DNA of 15,649 nucleotides. Source: CAZPLZ01 sp964587525. Lineage in GTDB: Bacteria; Oederibacteriota; CAKKQC01. The position numbers and the translations under genes were made by a program. A model generated the notes under the pieces. It was not told the DNA's origin, did no database searches, and was given only the letters and a program-made list of their open reading frames with translations. Location of the stretch: positions 1 through 15,649 of the forward strand of contig CAZPLZ010000074.1 in assembly GCA_964587525.1 (NCBI GenBank). Reading direction: 5' to 3'. This document shows positions 1-7,087 of the stretch, piece by piece; position 1 is the first letter of the stretch, and each line of letters opens with the position of its first letter.

Positions 1-26
1 CCTTTTCAGGGGTGACGACTCACATT

Positions 27-47
27 ACCCCGTCAAACTTTCGGGGT
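27..47. other. Short GC-rich hairpin at the left end
   Basis: A 6-bp inverted repeat (ACCCCG ... CGGGGT) encloses a 9-base loop. No T-run follows on the + strand, so it is not a convincing intrinsic terminator. It may belong to the 3' end of a gene outside the window. Apart from this and the inverted repeat at 73-91, bases 1-168 show no gene or clear promoter. Confidence 0.2.
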
Positions 48-72
48 CACGTCCCTGCTAGAACAGGCAGGC

Positions 73-91
73 ACTGTCAAATTAGGACAGT
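73..91. promoter_or_regulatory. Candidate operator upstream of the porin-pst operon
   Basis: A perfect inverted repeat, ACTGTC-N7-GACAGT, lies about 78 bases before the porin start. CTGTCA resembles a PhoB half-site, but PhoB boxes are direct repeats at an 11-base step and here the two halves face each other. It could be a site for another dimeric regulator, or a coincidence. The position before a phosphate operon is the main reason to list it. Confidence 0.3.
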
Positions 92-168
92 ACCGCTAAC
101 CAGAAATTCACCTAGTTGTCACCTGGGTGCCATCAAGCTGCCCGATGGGTGTGCCACAGTAGCTGTGA

Positions 169-1242
169 GTGGCCATCAGTCCAAGGGTCTTCACCCGGCG
201 TGCGCTCAGAGCCACCCTTGCCGTCGTTGCCCTGGCGGTAACGGGTCGCGTGTCGGCTGAAGAAGCGTTACCCGCCGAGCAGGCGCCAGGGAGCATCACG
301 GTCAGAGCCGGAAGTCTGAAATTCAGCGGGCTGGTCCAGGTCTGGGCGGTCAACGGTTGGGCTCAAGACGATCCGGACCATATTGCCGCCTTCCGGCTGC
401 GCCGTGCGGAATTCAAGGCCACAGGTGAGATTCAGGAGGGCCTGTCCTGGTGGCTGATGATCGACCCCGCCCTGGTGATGGAAGACAAAGACAACACGCG
501 GCGTTCCATCCTCAAAGATATGGTGGTGGCCTATGATCTTCCCTTGCCGTGGCGTGTGCGTCTCCAATTTGGGCAGTTCAAGATTCCATTTGGTATGGAA
601 GGGCTGTATGACTCCGGAACTCTGGACACGGTCGAGCGTTCTCTCATCGCCCCCAAACTTCGATGGACCGACTTCCGCGACATCGGCGGCATGGCGCATG
701 TTCAACATGCCGGGTTCAACCTCTGGACGGGGGTTTTCAACGGCGAGGGCAAGAACAGGACCACGGATGCGACCGACCACAAGAACGTCAATGTGCGGGC
801 CACCTGGCAGGTATTGAGCTGGTGGGCCCTGGGCGCCGCCTATCAGCATGGGCGGTCCGGAATCAGCGAGGCCCTCAATGAGCATTCGGGCGCCGAGACG
901 TCCTGGCATTGGAATCTCCACGGGATTCCCGTGCGGCTGAAAGGTGAGTACGCGTTTGGCTCAGCGGGACCGCCGCTGGACCTTCCAACCGGGGTGCGCA
1001 CGGGGTACGGCATGCTGGCGGTGGATGTGATCCCGGGCGCACTGGAGCTGGTTGGCAAGTATGACTGGCTGGATGAGAATCATCGGAAAGCCCGCGATTG
1101 GCGAACCGAGGCGACGGCTGGGTTCAACTGGCGCCTCGCCGGGCATCACGCCAAGATCCAGGGCAATTACGTCCGCGTGGATGAGCCCACACCGAAGATT
1201 CGCAACGATCTGGTACGGTTGAATTTTCAAACACACTTTTAA
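169..1242 (+). CDS. Phosphate-selective porin O/P family outer-membrane protein
   Basis: Outer-membrane beta-barrel expected to let phosphate or polyphosphate diffuse into the periplasm for capture by PstS. The 357-residue product starts at GTG and opens with an Arg-rich signal peptide and hydrophobic stretch ending at V-S-A (about residue 30), a typical signal peptidase I site. Family features of the OprO/OprP type are FRLRRAEF (75-82), GQFKIPFG (135-142), many alternating aromatic strands, and a terminal Phe typical of BAM substrates. It is the first gene of the pst run, with 31 bases to the pstS start. The family call rests on motif resemblance and context. Anion specificity cannot be read from the sequence, and a more general porin is possible. 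The start is moderately sure because no strong Shine-Dalgarno sequence is visible. Confidence 0.82.
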   Translation: MAISPRVFTRRALRATLAVVALAVTGRVSAEEALPAEQAPGSITVRAGSLKFSGLVQVWAVNGWAQDDPDHIAAFRLRRAEFKATGEIQEGLSWWLMIDPALVMEDKDNTRRSILKDMVVAYDLPLPWRVRLQFGQFKIPFGMEGLYDSGTLDTVERSLIAPKLRWTDFRDIGGMAHVQHAGFNLWTGVFNGEGKNRTTDATDHKNVNVRATWQVLSWWALGAAYQHGRSGISEALNEHSGAETSWHWNLHGIPVRLKGEYAFGSAGPPLDLPTGVRTGYGMLAVDVIPGALELVGKYDWLDENHRKARDWRTEATAGFNWRLAGHHAKIQGNYVRVDEPTPKIRNDLVRLNFQTHF

Positions 1243-1262
1243 CCGGCGGATGTGCGCCACGC

Positions 1263-1268
1263 GGGAGG
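1263..1268 (+). promoter_or_regulatory. Ribosome binding site that sets the pstS start
   Basis: GGGAGG lies 5 bases before the ATG at 1274. This favours that ATG over the upstream in-frame ATG at 1250, and the choice gives a clean lipoprotein signal peptide directly from the start. Confidence 0.75.
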
Positions 1269-1273
1269 ACCAC

Positions 1274-2116
1274 ATGAGATGGACCATGGTAGGGACGGGG
1301 TTGCTGGGCCTGGCGCTCCTGGCCGGATGCGGAAGCCGGGACATCGCCAACACCGTGACGGTGAAGGGGTCCGACACCATGGTCATTCTGGGGCAGCGCT
1401 GGGCCGAGGTATATATGAAGGAACATCCCGGCATCATCATTCAGATCACCGGGGGCGGTTCAGGCACTGGGATCGCAGCTTTGATCAACGGCGGCACCGA
1501 TATCTGTCAGGCTTCCCGCCCGATGACTGCTGAGGAGTATGAGCTGGTCAAAGCGCGGCGCGGCGTGGAGGTCAAAGAGGTCGCGGTGGCGTTGGACGGC
1601 GTCGTCGTGTACGTGCATGAGCAAAATCCGCTGCGCCAACTGACGATGGAACAGCTCAAGCAGATCTATCAGGGCGACATCACCAGCTGGGAGGTGCTGG
1701 GGGGTGCCTCGGCCCGGATCGTTGTGTATGGGCGGGACAACAGCTCAGGCACGTATGCGTATTTCAAAGACCATGTCCTCCAGACGGAAGACTTTGCCGA
1801 TGAGGTGCAGTCATTGCCCGGAACCGCTGCGGTGGTCCACGCGGTGGGAAAAGATCTGCGCGCCATCGGGTATGGCGGTATCGCCTATTCCACGGGCGTC
1901 CGCATGGTCAAGATCAGCAAAGGTCCGGGGCAGCCGGCGGTGGAACCGACCCTGCGCTCGGTGGTCAGCGGCCGGTATCCCATCAGCCGGAAGTTGTTTT
2001 TCTACACCGCGGGCGAGCCCAAGGAGCAGACCGCAAAATTCATCGCGTGGGCGCTCTCCGGGGAGGGCCAGGCGATCTGCAAGGAAGTCGGGTATTTCCC
2101 GTTGGGGAAACCGTAG
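1274..2116 (+). CDS. pstS: Periplasmic phosphate-binding lipoprotein PstS
   Basis: High-affinity phosphate receptor of the Pst ABC importer. The 280-residue product has a short n-region, a hydrophobic core and an L-A-G-C lipobox with Cys19 as the lipidated residue, so it is likely membrane-anchored on the periplasmic side. Phosphate-site motifs of the family are present: VKGSDTM (30-36), GGGSGTGI (60-67), the Q-A-S-R-P segment (79-83) and GRDNSSGTYAYF (153-164). The C-terminal segment with G-E-G-Q and G-Y-F-P-L is also typical. Length is normal for the compact PstS type. It sits between the porin and pstC. The 60-base gap to pstC, larger than the other gaps, could allow separate control of PstS level, but no hairpin was noticed there. 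Confidence 0.95.
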   Translation: MRWTMVGTGLLGLALLAGCGSRDIANTVTVKGSDTMVILGQRWAEVYMKEHPGIIIQITGGGSGTGIAALINGGTDICQASRPMTAEEYELVKARRGVEVKEVAVALDGVVVYVHEQNPLRQLTMEQLKQIYQGDITSWEVLGGASARIVVYGRDNSSGTYAYFKDHVLQTEDFADEVQSLPGTAAVVHAVGKDLRAIGYGGIAYSTGVRMVKISKGPGQPAVEPTLRSVVSGRYPISRKLFFYTAGEPKEQTAKFIAWALSGEGQAICKEVGYFPLGKP

Positions 2117-2176
2117 CAGGGCAACCGATCATGCGTATGGTGGCGAGGCGGGCATGGCCGGTATGCGGAAGTTGAG

Positions 2177-3109
2177 ATGACGGGCCGGATCGAGGAGCGC
2201 CTGATCGAGGCGGGAATTCGCCTGAGTGCGGTTCTGGTGATCGTGAGCCTCGCCCTGATCTTTATCTTTGTGGGCAAGGAAGCGCTTCCTCTGCTGCTCC
2301 AGCCGGGGAAATATTCGGATGCCACGCTGGGCCGGCTTTTTTTACCGCAGAAACCGCAGCGCCCGGGCGGTTCCACACTGTCCTGGCAGCCCGTGTCTTC
2401 GGTGCCGAAGTACTCGCTTGTCCCTCTGGTGGCCGGGACGCTGAAAGTCACTCTGGTTGCGCTGGCGTTCGCGTTGCCCTTGGCGCTGGCTGCCGCCGTC
2501 TTTGCCACCGAGTTCGCCCCGTTCTGGCTGCGTGAGCTGATCAAGCCGGTTGTGGAATTGCTCGCCAGCATTCCGTCCGTGGTCTTGGGGTTTTTCGCCC
2601 TCATGGTGCTGGCGAGCTGGATGCAGTCACTCTTTGGCTGGACCTACCGGCTCAACGCGATCAGCGCCGGGCTGGCGATGAGCTTGGCGGTGATCCCGAT
2701 TGTGTACACCATCGCGGAGGACGCGTTAACCTCGGTCCCGCAGACGTACCGTGAGGGATCATTCGCGTTGGGGGCCAACGGCTGGCAGACCGCCTGGAGA
2801 GTCGTGTTGCCCGCGGCCTCCCCGGGAATTTTCGCGGCCTGCATCCTCGGGTTCGGCCGGGCGTTCGGCGAGACCATGATCGTGCTGATGGCCAGCGGCA
2901 ACGCGGCCCTCCTGACGTTGGATCCAACGATGTCCGTCCGCACGCTGTCGGCGACGGTGGCGGCGGAGCTCGCCGAGGTGGTCATCGGCAGCACGCACTA
3001 CCGGGTCCTGTTCTTCATCGGAGCCCTTCTCTTTGTCCTGACGTTTCTCATCAATTTCTTCGGGCATTGGGCCGTCGACCGGTTGCGCCGGCGGCTCCAG
3101 GGCGAGTAG
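2177..3109 (+). CDS. pstC: Phosphate ABC transporter permease PstC
   Basis: One of the two inner-membrane permease subunits of Pst (310 residues). The first membrane helix lies at about 15-33, followed by a periplasmic stretch to about 80. A block of about five helices with the MetI-like fold starts near 82. The cytoplasmic EAA loop that docks on the ATPase is clear (181-219): E-D-A-L-T-S-V-P, then Y-R-E-G-S-F-A-L-G-A and the V-V-L-P-A-A-S-P-G-I end. The G-R-A-F-G-E-T segment (227-233) is characteristic of PstC. Its stop codon directly abuts the pstA ATG, which suggests translational coupling. The Shine-Dalgarno sequence before ATG 2177 is weak. Confidence 0.93.
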   Translation: MTGRIEERLIEAGIRLSAVLVIVSLALIFIFVGKEALPLLLQPGKYSDATLGRLFLPQKPQRPGGSTLSWQPVSSVPKYSLVPLVAGTLKVTLVALAFALPLALAAAVFATEFAPFWLRELIKPVVELLASIPSVVLGFFALMVLASWMQSLFGWTYRLNAISAGLAMSLAVIPIVYTIAEDALTSVPQTYREGSFALGANGWQTAWRVVLPAASPGIFAACILGFGRAFGETMIVLMASGNAALLTLDPTMSVRTLSATVAAELAEVVIGSTHYRVLFFIGALLFVLTFLINFFGHWAVDRLRRRLQGE

Positions 3110-4036
3110 ATGGCCGCCTCGGCACTGTCACTTCGCCTCTCCGCTCAGGCCCGGTGGTTCTTTCCGGCACTGAGCGGCCTGGCCTGCCTGGCGATTCTCG
3201 CCATGCTGCTGCTGATCCTGGGAGATATCGTCGTTCATGGGTATCAGACGGTCTCCTGGACATTCCTGACTCAGGCGCCGCAAGACGGCATGCGGGCGGG
3301 AGGCATTTTCCCCGCCATTTTCGGAACGGTGGTGCTGGTCTTTCTCATGACCCTGGCGGTCCTGCCGTTCGGGGTGGGATGCGCGATTTACCTGTCTGAA
3401 TACGCACCGCGGGATTCGGCATGGGTGGTCGTGGTGCGCCGGGCCCTGGAAAACCTTGCCGGCGTTCCCGCGATCGTGTTTGGCTTGTTCGGGCTGGGGT
3501 TTTTCGTGCAGTTTGTCGGGAGAGGGCTGGACCAGATGCTCTACGGCGGGGCCATCGTTCTCGGGCAGCCCGCCGTCGTGTGGGCGGCGTTGACCCTGGC
3601 GATATTAACGCTACCCACGGTGGTGGTGACGTCGGAGGCAGCTCTGCATGCGGTTCCCGCGATTTACCGTGAAGCGGCCTTTGCCTTGGGGGCCACCCGG
3701 TGGCAGGTGGTGAGACACATCGTGCTGCCCAACGCGTTCGGTGGTATCCTCACGGGCGCCATTCTGGCCATCAGCAGAGGGGGCGGCGAGGTGGCGCCCA
3801 TCATGTTTACCGGCGCCGCCTATTTTTTGCCTTACCTTCCAACCCGTCTGACGGACCAGTTCATGGTGCTGGGATATCACGTGTATGTGTTGGCCACGCA
3901 GTCGCCAGACGTGGAGGCGACCAAGCCGATCCTCTATGCGACGGTGCTGGTGCTGCTGGTGCTCACCTTCGCGCTGAATCTGACCGCCATCCTCATCCGC
4001 ACGCGGTTGAGACGGAGGCTCCGCAGTGCACGCTGA
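3110..4036 (+). CDS. pstA: Phosphate ABC transporter permease PstA
   Basis: Second permease subunit of the Pst importer (308 residues), expected to pair with PstC. It has an N-terminal helix (about 20-40) and five further helices. The PstA-type motif G-G-I-F-P-A-I-F-G-T lies at 64-73. The EAA loop (176-213) reads E-A-A-L-H-A-V-P, then Y-R-E-A-A-F-A-L-G-A, and ends I-V-L-P-N-A-F-G-G-I. The S-R-G-G-G-E-V-A-P segment (222-230) matches the region where most PstA proteins have S-R-A-x-G-E-T-A-P. The start abuts the pstC stop, and the 3' end overlaps pstB1 by 11 bases. Since PstC and PstA differ, each could present its own coupling loop to a different PstB in this operon. Confidence 0.93.
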   Translation: MAASALSLRLSAQARWFFPALSGLACLAILAMLLLILGDIVVHGYQTVSWTFLTQAPQDGMRAGGIFPAIFGTVVLVFLMTLAVLPFGVGCAIYLSEYAPRDSAWVVVVRRALENLAGVPAIVFGLFGLGFFVQFVGRGLDQMLYGGAIVLGQPAVVWAALTLAILTLPTVVVTSEAALHAVPAIYREAAFALGATRWQVVRHIVLPNAFGGILTGAILAISRGGGEVAPIMFTGAAYFLPYLPTRLTDQFMVLGYHVYVLATQSPDVEATKPILYATVLVLLVLTFALNLTAILIRTRLRRRLRSAR

Positions 4037-4790
4037 TGGACCGAAGGTTTCCTTTCGTCAGTTGCACGTTGGCTTTGCCAAGACGTCCGCTGTACGCGAT
4101 GTCACCCTGGATATTCGTCCCAACGAGATCCTCGGGATCATCGGGCCGGCACGCAGCGGGAAAACCACGCTGTTGCGTTGTCTGAACCGGCTGGATGACG
4201 GGGTGAGCGGATATTGGATCAAGGGGAGCATTGTGTTCAACGGTTCCGACATCCTTGCCCCGCAGACCGACCTCTCGCTTTTGCGCCGGGCGGTGGGCAT
4301 GGTGTTCGCCACGCCGGTTCCTCTTCCGGGCACGCTGTTTGACAATGTTGCGTATGGCTTAAAGTTCAAGGGGATCGCGGATCGAGCTCAGGTCGCGGCG
4401 AAGGTGGAGGAGAGTTTGAAGGCGGCGATTCTGTGGGATGAGGTCAAGGATCGCCTGCGCGATTCCGCGTTCAATCTCTCCGGCGGGCAGCAGCAGCGCC
4501 TGTGTGTGGCGCGGGCGATGGCGTTGGAGCCCGAGGTGCTGCTGCTGGACGAGCCGTGCTCCGGGCTTGATCCGATCTCCACCGCCAAGATCGAAGAGGT
4601 GTTGAAGCAGCTCAAACATCGTTGCACCGTCGTCCTGGTCACCAATATCGTGGCCCAGGCCTCGCGGGTTTCCGACCGCACGGCCATGATGTTGAACGGG
4701 GAGCTGATCGAGTGTGCTGAGACTTCGACGGTGTTCACCAATCCGCGTGACCAGCGCACCGAGGATTACATCACCGGCCGCTATGGTTGA
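4026..4790 (+). CDS. pstB: PstB1, phosphate ABC transporter ATPase with altered Q- and H-loops
   Basis: Cytoplasmic ATPase paralogue of the Pst importer (254 residues). The GTG start has GGAGG 7 bases upstream, inside pstA. Intact parts are Walker A GPARSGKT (40-47), signature LSGGQ (151-155), Walker B VLLLD with catalytic Glu176, and D-loop S-G-L-D (179-182). Two catalytic positions are changed. The Q-loop reads GMVFATP, with Ala95 where PstB has Gln, and the switch region reads VTNIVAQAS, with Asn207 where PstB has His. The Walker A filling (PARS) also departs from the usual PSGC. Overall similarity, including the C-terminal DYITGRYG, is clearly PstB. Because both altered sites lie in the same half-site, I infer a partner subunit in an asymmetric dimer with PstB2. 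The alternative is a decaying duplicate, but the open frame and intact signature argue against simple decay. Confidence 0.9.
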   Translation: MHADGPKVSFRQLHVGFAKTSAVRDVTLDIRPNEILGIIGPARSGKTTLLRCLNRLDDGVSGYWIKGSIVFNGSDILAPQTDLSLLRRAVGMVFATPVPLPGTLFDNVAYGLKFKGIADRAQVAAKVEESLKAAILWDEVKDRLRDSAFNLSGGQQQRLCVARAMALEPEVLLLDEPCSGLDPISTAKIEEVLKQLKHRCTVVLVTNIVAQASRVSDRTAMMLNGELIECAETSTVFTNPRDQRTEDYITGRYG

Positions 4791-5556
4791 GGCGTCCGTT
4801 CCGGAGTCGAAGGTGGTCGCCCAGCGGCTCTCGGCGTATTACGGCGGGTTCCAGGCCCTTAGGGAGGTCAACTTGACCGTGCCGGCACAGTCGATCACGG
4901 CCCTCATCGGTCCTTCCGGTTGCGGGAAGTCCACCCTGTTGCGGTGCTTTAACCGGATGAATGATACGATCCGGGGCTTCCGGCTAGAAGGGGAGATCTT
5001 GGTCGATGGGCAGGATCTGTATCGATCCGGGTTGGAGCTCACCACGCTCCGCAAGCGCGTGGGGATGGTGTTTCAGCGCCCCAACCCGTTTCCTCTGGCG
5101 GTCTTCGAGAACGTGGCGTATGGGCCGCGTATCCATGGCCTGTCCCGCCCGTCGGAGCTGGCGGGCCGGGTCGAACAGAGCTTGCGGGACACCGGCCTCT
5201 GGGATGAGCTCAAGGACCGGCTCTCGACCCCGGCCCTGTCCTTGTCCGCCGAACAACAGCAACGGCTGTGCATCTCCCGGCTGCTGGCGGTGGAGCCTGA
5301 AGTGCTGCTGATGGACGAGCCCTGCTCGGCGTTGGACCCGCAGGCCACCTTCCGGATCGAAGAGCTGATGCGGCAACTGAAATCCCGCTTCACCATCATG
5401 ATTGTCACGCACAACATGCAGCAGGCCTCCCGGGTTTCGGACCAGACGGGGTTCATGCTGCTCGGCGAGCTGGTGGAATTCGGCCCTACGGCGCAGATGT
5501 TTTTGAACCCGAGCGACACCCGGACGCAGGACTATGTCATGGGGAGGTTTGGTTGA
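4783..5556 (+). CDS. pstB: PstB2, phosphate ABC transporter ATPase with degenerate signature motif
   Basis: Second PstB paralogue (257 residues from ATG 4783, which overlaps the pstB1 stop by 8 bases). An in-frame GTG at 4714 would add 23 low-quality residues and is less likely. Walker A GPSGCGKS (43-50), Q-loop GMVFQRP (Gln98), Walker B VLLMD with Glu179, D-loop S-A-L-D and H-loop VTHNMQQ (His210) are all canonical. The signature reads LSAEQ (154-158) instead of LSGGQ, and the second glycine normally contacts ATP gamma-phosphate in the partner site. This defect is the mirror image of those in PstB1. In a PstB1-PstB2 dimer, the site made of PstB2 Walker/Q/H plus PstB1 LSGGQ is complete, while the other is damaged on both sides. 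No strong ribosome site precedes the start, so coupling to pstB1 translation is likely, which would favour equal amounts. Confidence 0.9.
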   Translation: MVEASVPESKVVAQRLSAYYGGFQALREVNLTVPAQSITALIGPSGCGKSTLLRCFNRMNDTIRGFRLEGEILVDGQDLYRSGLELTTLRKRVGMVFQRPNPFPLAVFENVAYGPRIHGLSRPSELAGRVEQSLRDTGLWDELKDRLSTPALSLSAEQQQRLCISRLLAVEPEVLLMDEPCSALDPQATFRIEELMRQLKSRFTIMIVTHNMQQASRVSDQTGFMLLGELVEFGPTAQMFLNPSDTRTQDYVMGRFG

Positions 5557-5601
5557 GTAAAGATCCACGCCGCTCTCGGCTATACTGACATGGAGGTTTC
5601 T

Positions 5602-5628
5602 ATGCGACCCACAGGGAGTTCCGTGTAA
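5602..5628 (+). CDS. Possible 8-codon leader ORF coupled to phoU
   Basis: The ATG at 5602 has GGAGG (5592-5596) at a 5-base spacing, a better ribosome site than most in this operon. The ORF encodes M-R-P-T-G-S-S-V and ends in TAA, whose last A is the first base of the phoU ATG (TAATG). TATACT at 5581-5586 could be a -10 element for an internal phoU promoter, but no -35 at good spacing is seen. The small ORF could couple or tune phoU translation. It may also be chance. Confidence 0.3.
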   Translation: MRPTGSSV

Positions 5629-6308
5629 TGGAGCGTCACGCTCACGAGGAAGTCGAGTATCTCAAGCAACGTCTTCTGTATATGGCCGGTCTCGTGGAAG
5701 AAATGGTTTTTAAGAGCACGCGCGTCTTGCTCGAGCGCTCCTTGGGAATGTTTCCGGAAGTGTCCGACCGGGAAACGCAGGTCAACACGTTGCAACTTGA
5801 AGTGGACGATCTGGCCCTGAAGTTGCTGGCGCTTCAGCATCCCCTAGCCGGGGATTTACGGTTTGTGGTGTCGGCGATGAAAGCTTCGACCGACCTGGAG
5901 CGTATGGCAGACCAGGCCGTGAACATCGTGCAGAACGCCAAAATAATCATTGAGGCGGGACCGGCGCCTGACATTGAGCGGATGGAAGAGGTTCCGAAGA
6001 TGGCCGAGGAGGTGCGCTGGATGGTGCGGGAAGGACTGAACGCATTCGTAAACCGGAACGTGGAGCTGGCCCGGTCGGTGTTGAAGCGGGATAACGAGGT
6101 GGATGGGCTGAAAAACCGCGTGCTCCAACGCTCGCTGTCCGTGATGCGTAAGGAGTCCTCCTCCGAGGTCCAGTGCGCCCTAAGCACCGTTCTGGTCTCG
6201 CGGAACCTCGAGCGCATCGGTGACCTTGCCACCAACATCGCTGAGGAAGCCATCTATGTCGTTCTGGGCAAAGACATCCGCCACCACGCGGAGGAACACG
6301 GGGCCTAA
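5628..6308 (+). CDS. phoU: Phosphate signalling/uptake regulator PhoU
   Basis: Cytoplasmic all-helical protein that links Pst transporter state to PhoR signalling and restrains phosphate uptake. At 226 residues it matches the usual length. It is built as two three-helix repeats, each with the family's metal-binding signature: DLERMADQAVNI (89-100) and NLERIGDLATNIAEEAIY (193-210). The ATG at 5628 has AGGGAG 9 bases upstream. It is the last gene of the pst run, 71 bases after pstB2. The stop codon overlaps that of the convergent glycosyltransferase gene, so any terminator must lie inside that gene. No phoB or phoR is present in the window. Confidence 0.95.
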   Translation: MERHAHEEVEYLKQRLLYMAGLVEEMVFKSTRVLLERSLGMFPEVSDRETQVNTLQLEVDDLALKLLALQHPLAGDLRFVVSAMKASTDLERMADQAVNIVQNAKIIIEAGPAPDIERMEEVPKMAEEVRWMVREGLNAFVNRNVELARSVLKRDNEVDGLKNRVLQRSLSVMRKESSSEVQCALSTVLVSRNLERIGDLATNIAEEAIYVVLGKDIRHHAEEHGA

Positions 6309-6985
6309 CCCCTCCAGTAGGTGCGGGCGAGGCGGCGGGGACTGGCTCCCAGCAAGAATCGCAACAAGAGCCAGAGGTTGATGAGGACCGTCTGAAGGAC
6401 GCCGAGCTGTTCATACCGACGGGCAGAAGTGCGCACCCGCTCAGGGAGGATCACCAGCCGGCCGCGTTGTTTGAGCCGCTTAACGAAGTCGATATCCTCC
6501 ATCAGCGGCCAGGGTTTGAACCCCCGCAGCGCCTGAAACGCGTTTCGCCGCACGAAGAGCGCCTGATCGCCGTACGGCAGGCTGAGCAGACGGCTGCGTA
6601 GATTTGCACCAGCGGCGATGAGGGAGTAAGGAAAGCGATTCGGGGCAAAGGAGAGAGAGAACGCGCCGCCGGCTACCTTTGGATCGCGCAGCGCCCGGAC
6701 GATGATGGTTTCCGCACCACGGGGGAGGCGGGTGTCGGCATGGAGAAAGAGAAGGACCTCTCCCCGGGTCCGGCGTGCCCCAGCGTTCAGCAGCGCTCCC
6801 CGTGGTTGTCCAGGTAGCCGGAGGAGTTTCATCCTGCGCCGGGTGAGTTGCCGAACCACGCGGAGCGTTCCGTCGGTGCTCCCGCTGTCCACGATAATGG
6901 CTTCACTGCCTCGCGGTAAGCTGGTGAGGGCATGTCCGATCTCATGGGCTTCGTTGTGTGCGGGGATGATGACGGCGAGGCGCAC
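6305..6985 (-). CDS. TIGR04283-type family 2 glycosyltransferase
   Basis: Cytoplasmic GT-A fold transferase (226 residues) expected to use a nucleotide-activated sugar. Visible features are VIIPAHNEA (5-13), the nucleotide-binding DSGSTDGT (33-40), the metal-binding region LHADT (81-85), Y-G-D-Q (138-141) and the likely catalytic E-D pair (163-164). A hydrophobic Leu-rich stretch lies near the C-terminus (about 196-212). This set matches the family named arsenosugar-biosynthesis or radical-SAM/selenodomain-associated transferase 2. The start is GTG, chosen because M-R-L-A-V-I-I-P is where the family begins; the upstream sequence is pyrimidine-rich with no Shine-Dalgarno. The sister family (TIGR04282) is encoded at 9775-10473. 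Actual substrate is unknown, and no radical-SAM partner gene is seen here. Confidence 0.82.
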   Translation of the reverse strand: MRLAVIIPAHNEAHEIGHALTSLPRGSEAIIVDSGSTDGTLRVVRQLTRRRMKLLRLPGQPRGALLNAGARRTRGEVLLFLHADTRLPRGAETIIVRALRDPKVAGGAFSLSFAPNRFPYSLIAAGANLRSRLLSLPYGDQALFVRRNAFQALRGFKPWPLMEDIDFVKRLKQRGRLVILPERVRTSARRYEQLGVLQTVLINLWLLLRFLLGASPRRLARTYWRG

Positions 6986-7020
6986 CGGGGGAGAGGGAGT
7001 GGAAATGATAGAGTTTATGC

Positions 7021-7087
7021 CCCCTCACCCTCCCCTCTCCCCTGCGGGGGAGAGGGAAAGGGGGGGAAGTTAAGAGTTAGGAGTTAG
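7021..7087. repeat. Composite hairpin plus heptad repeat, copy A
   Basis: A 10-bp inverted repeat, CCCTCTCCCC ... GGGGAGAGGG (7033-7042 with 7047-7056, 4-base loop), sits in a C-rich/G-rich block. Three 7-base units follow (AAGTTAA, GAGTTAG, GAGTTAG; 7067-7087). The korB stop codon lies inside the last unit. The same design recurs at 13421-13500, so this is probably a dispersed REP-like intergenic element. It may also act in korB transcript ending or stability, although no T-run follows. Confidence 0.6.

Noticed and set aside
12..260. 82-codon + strand frame at the left end
   Set aside because: It overlaps the porin signal-peptide region in another frame, has no ribosome site and shows no protein-like pattern.
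268..921. Long - strand frame (217 codons) opposite the porin gene
   Set aside because: It is an antisense shadow caused by GC-rich codon use; the porin reading explains the sequence and the antisense peptide has no recognisable domain.
2131..2175. 14-codon frame in the pstS-pstC gap, ending just before the pstC ATG
   Set aside because: No good ribosome site precedes it and the peptide is Arg-rich with no pattern; it is weaker than the mini-ORF before phoU.
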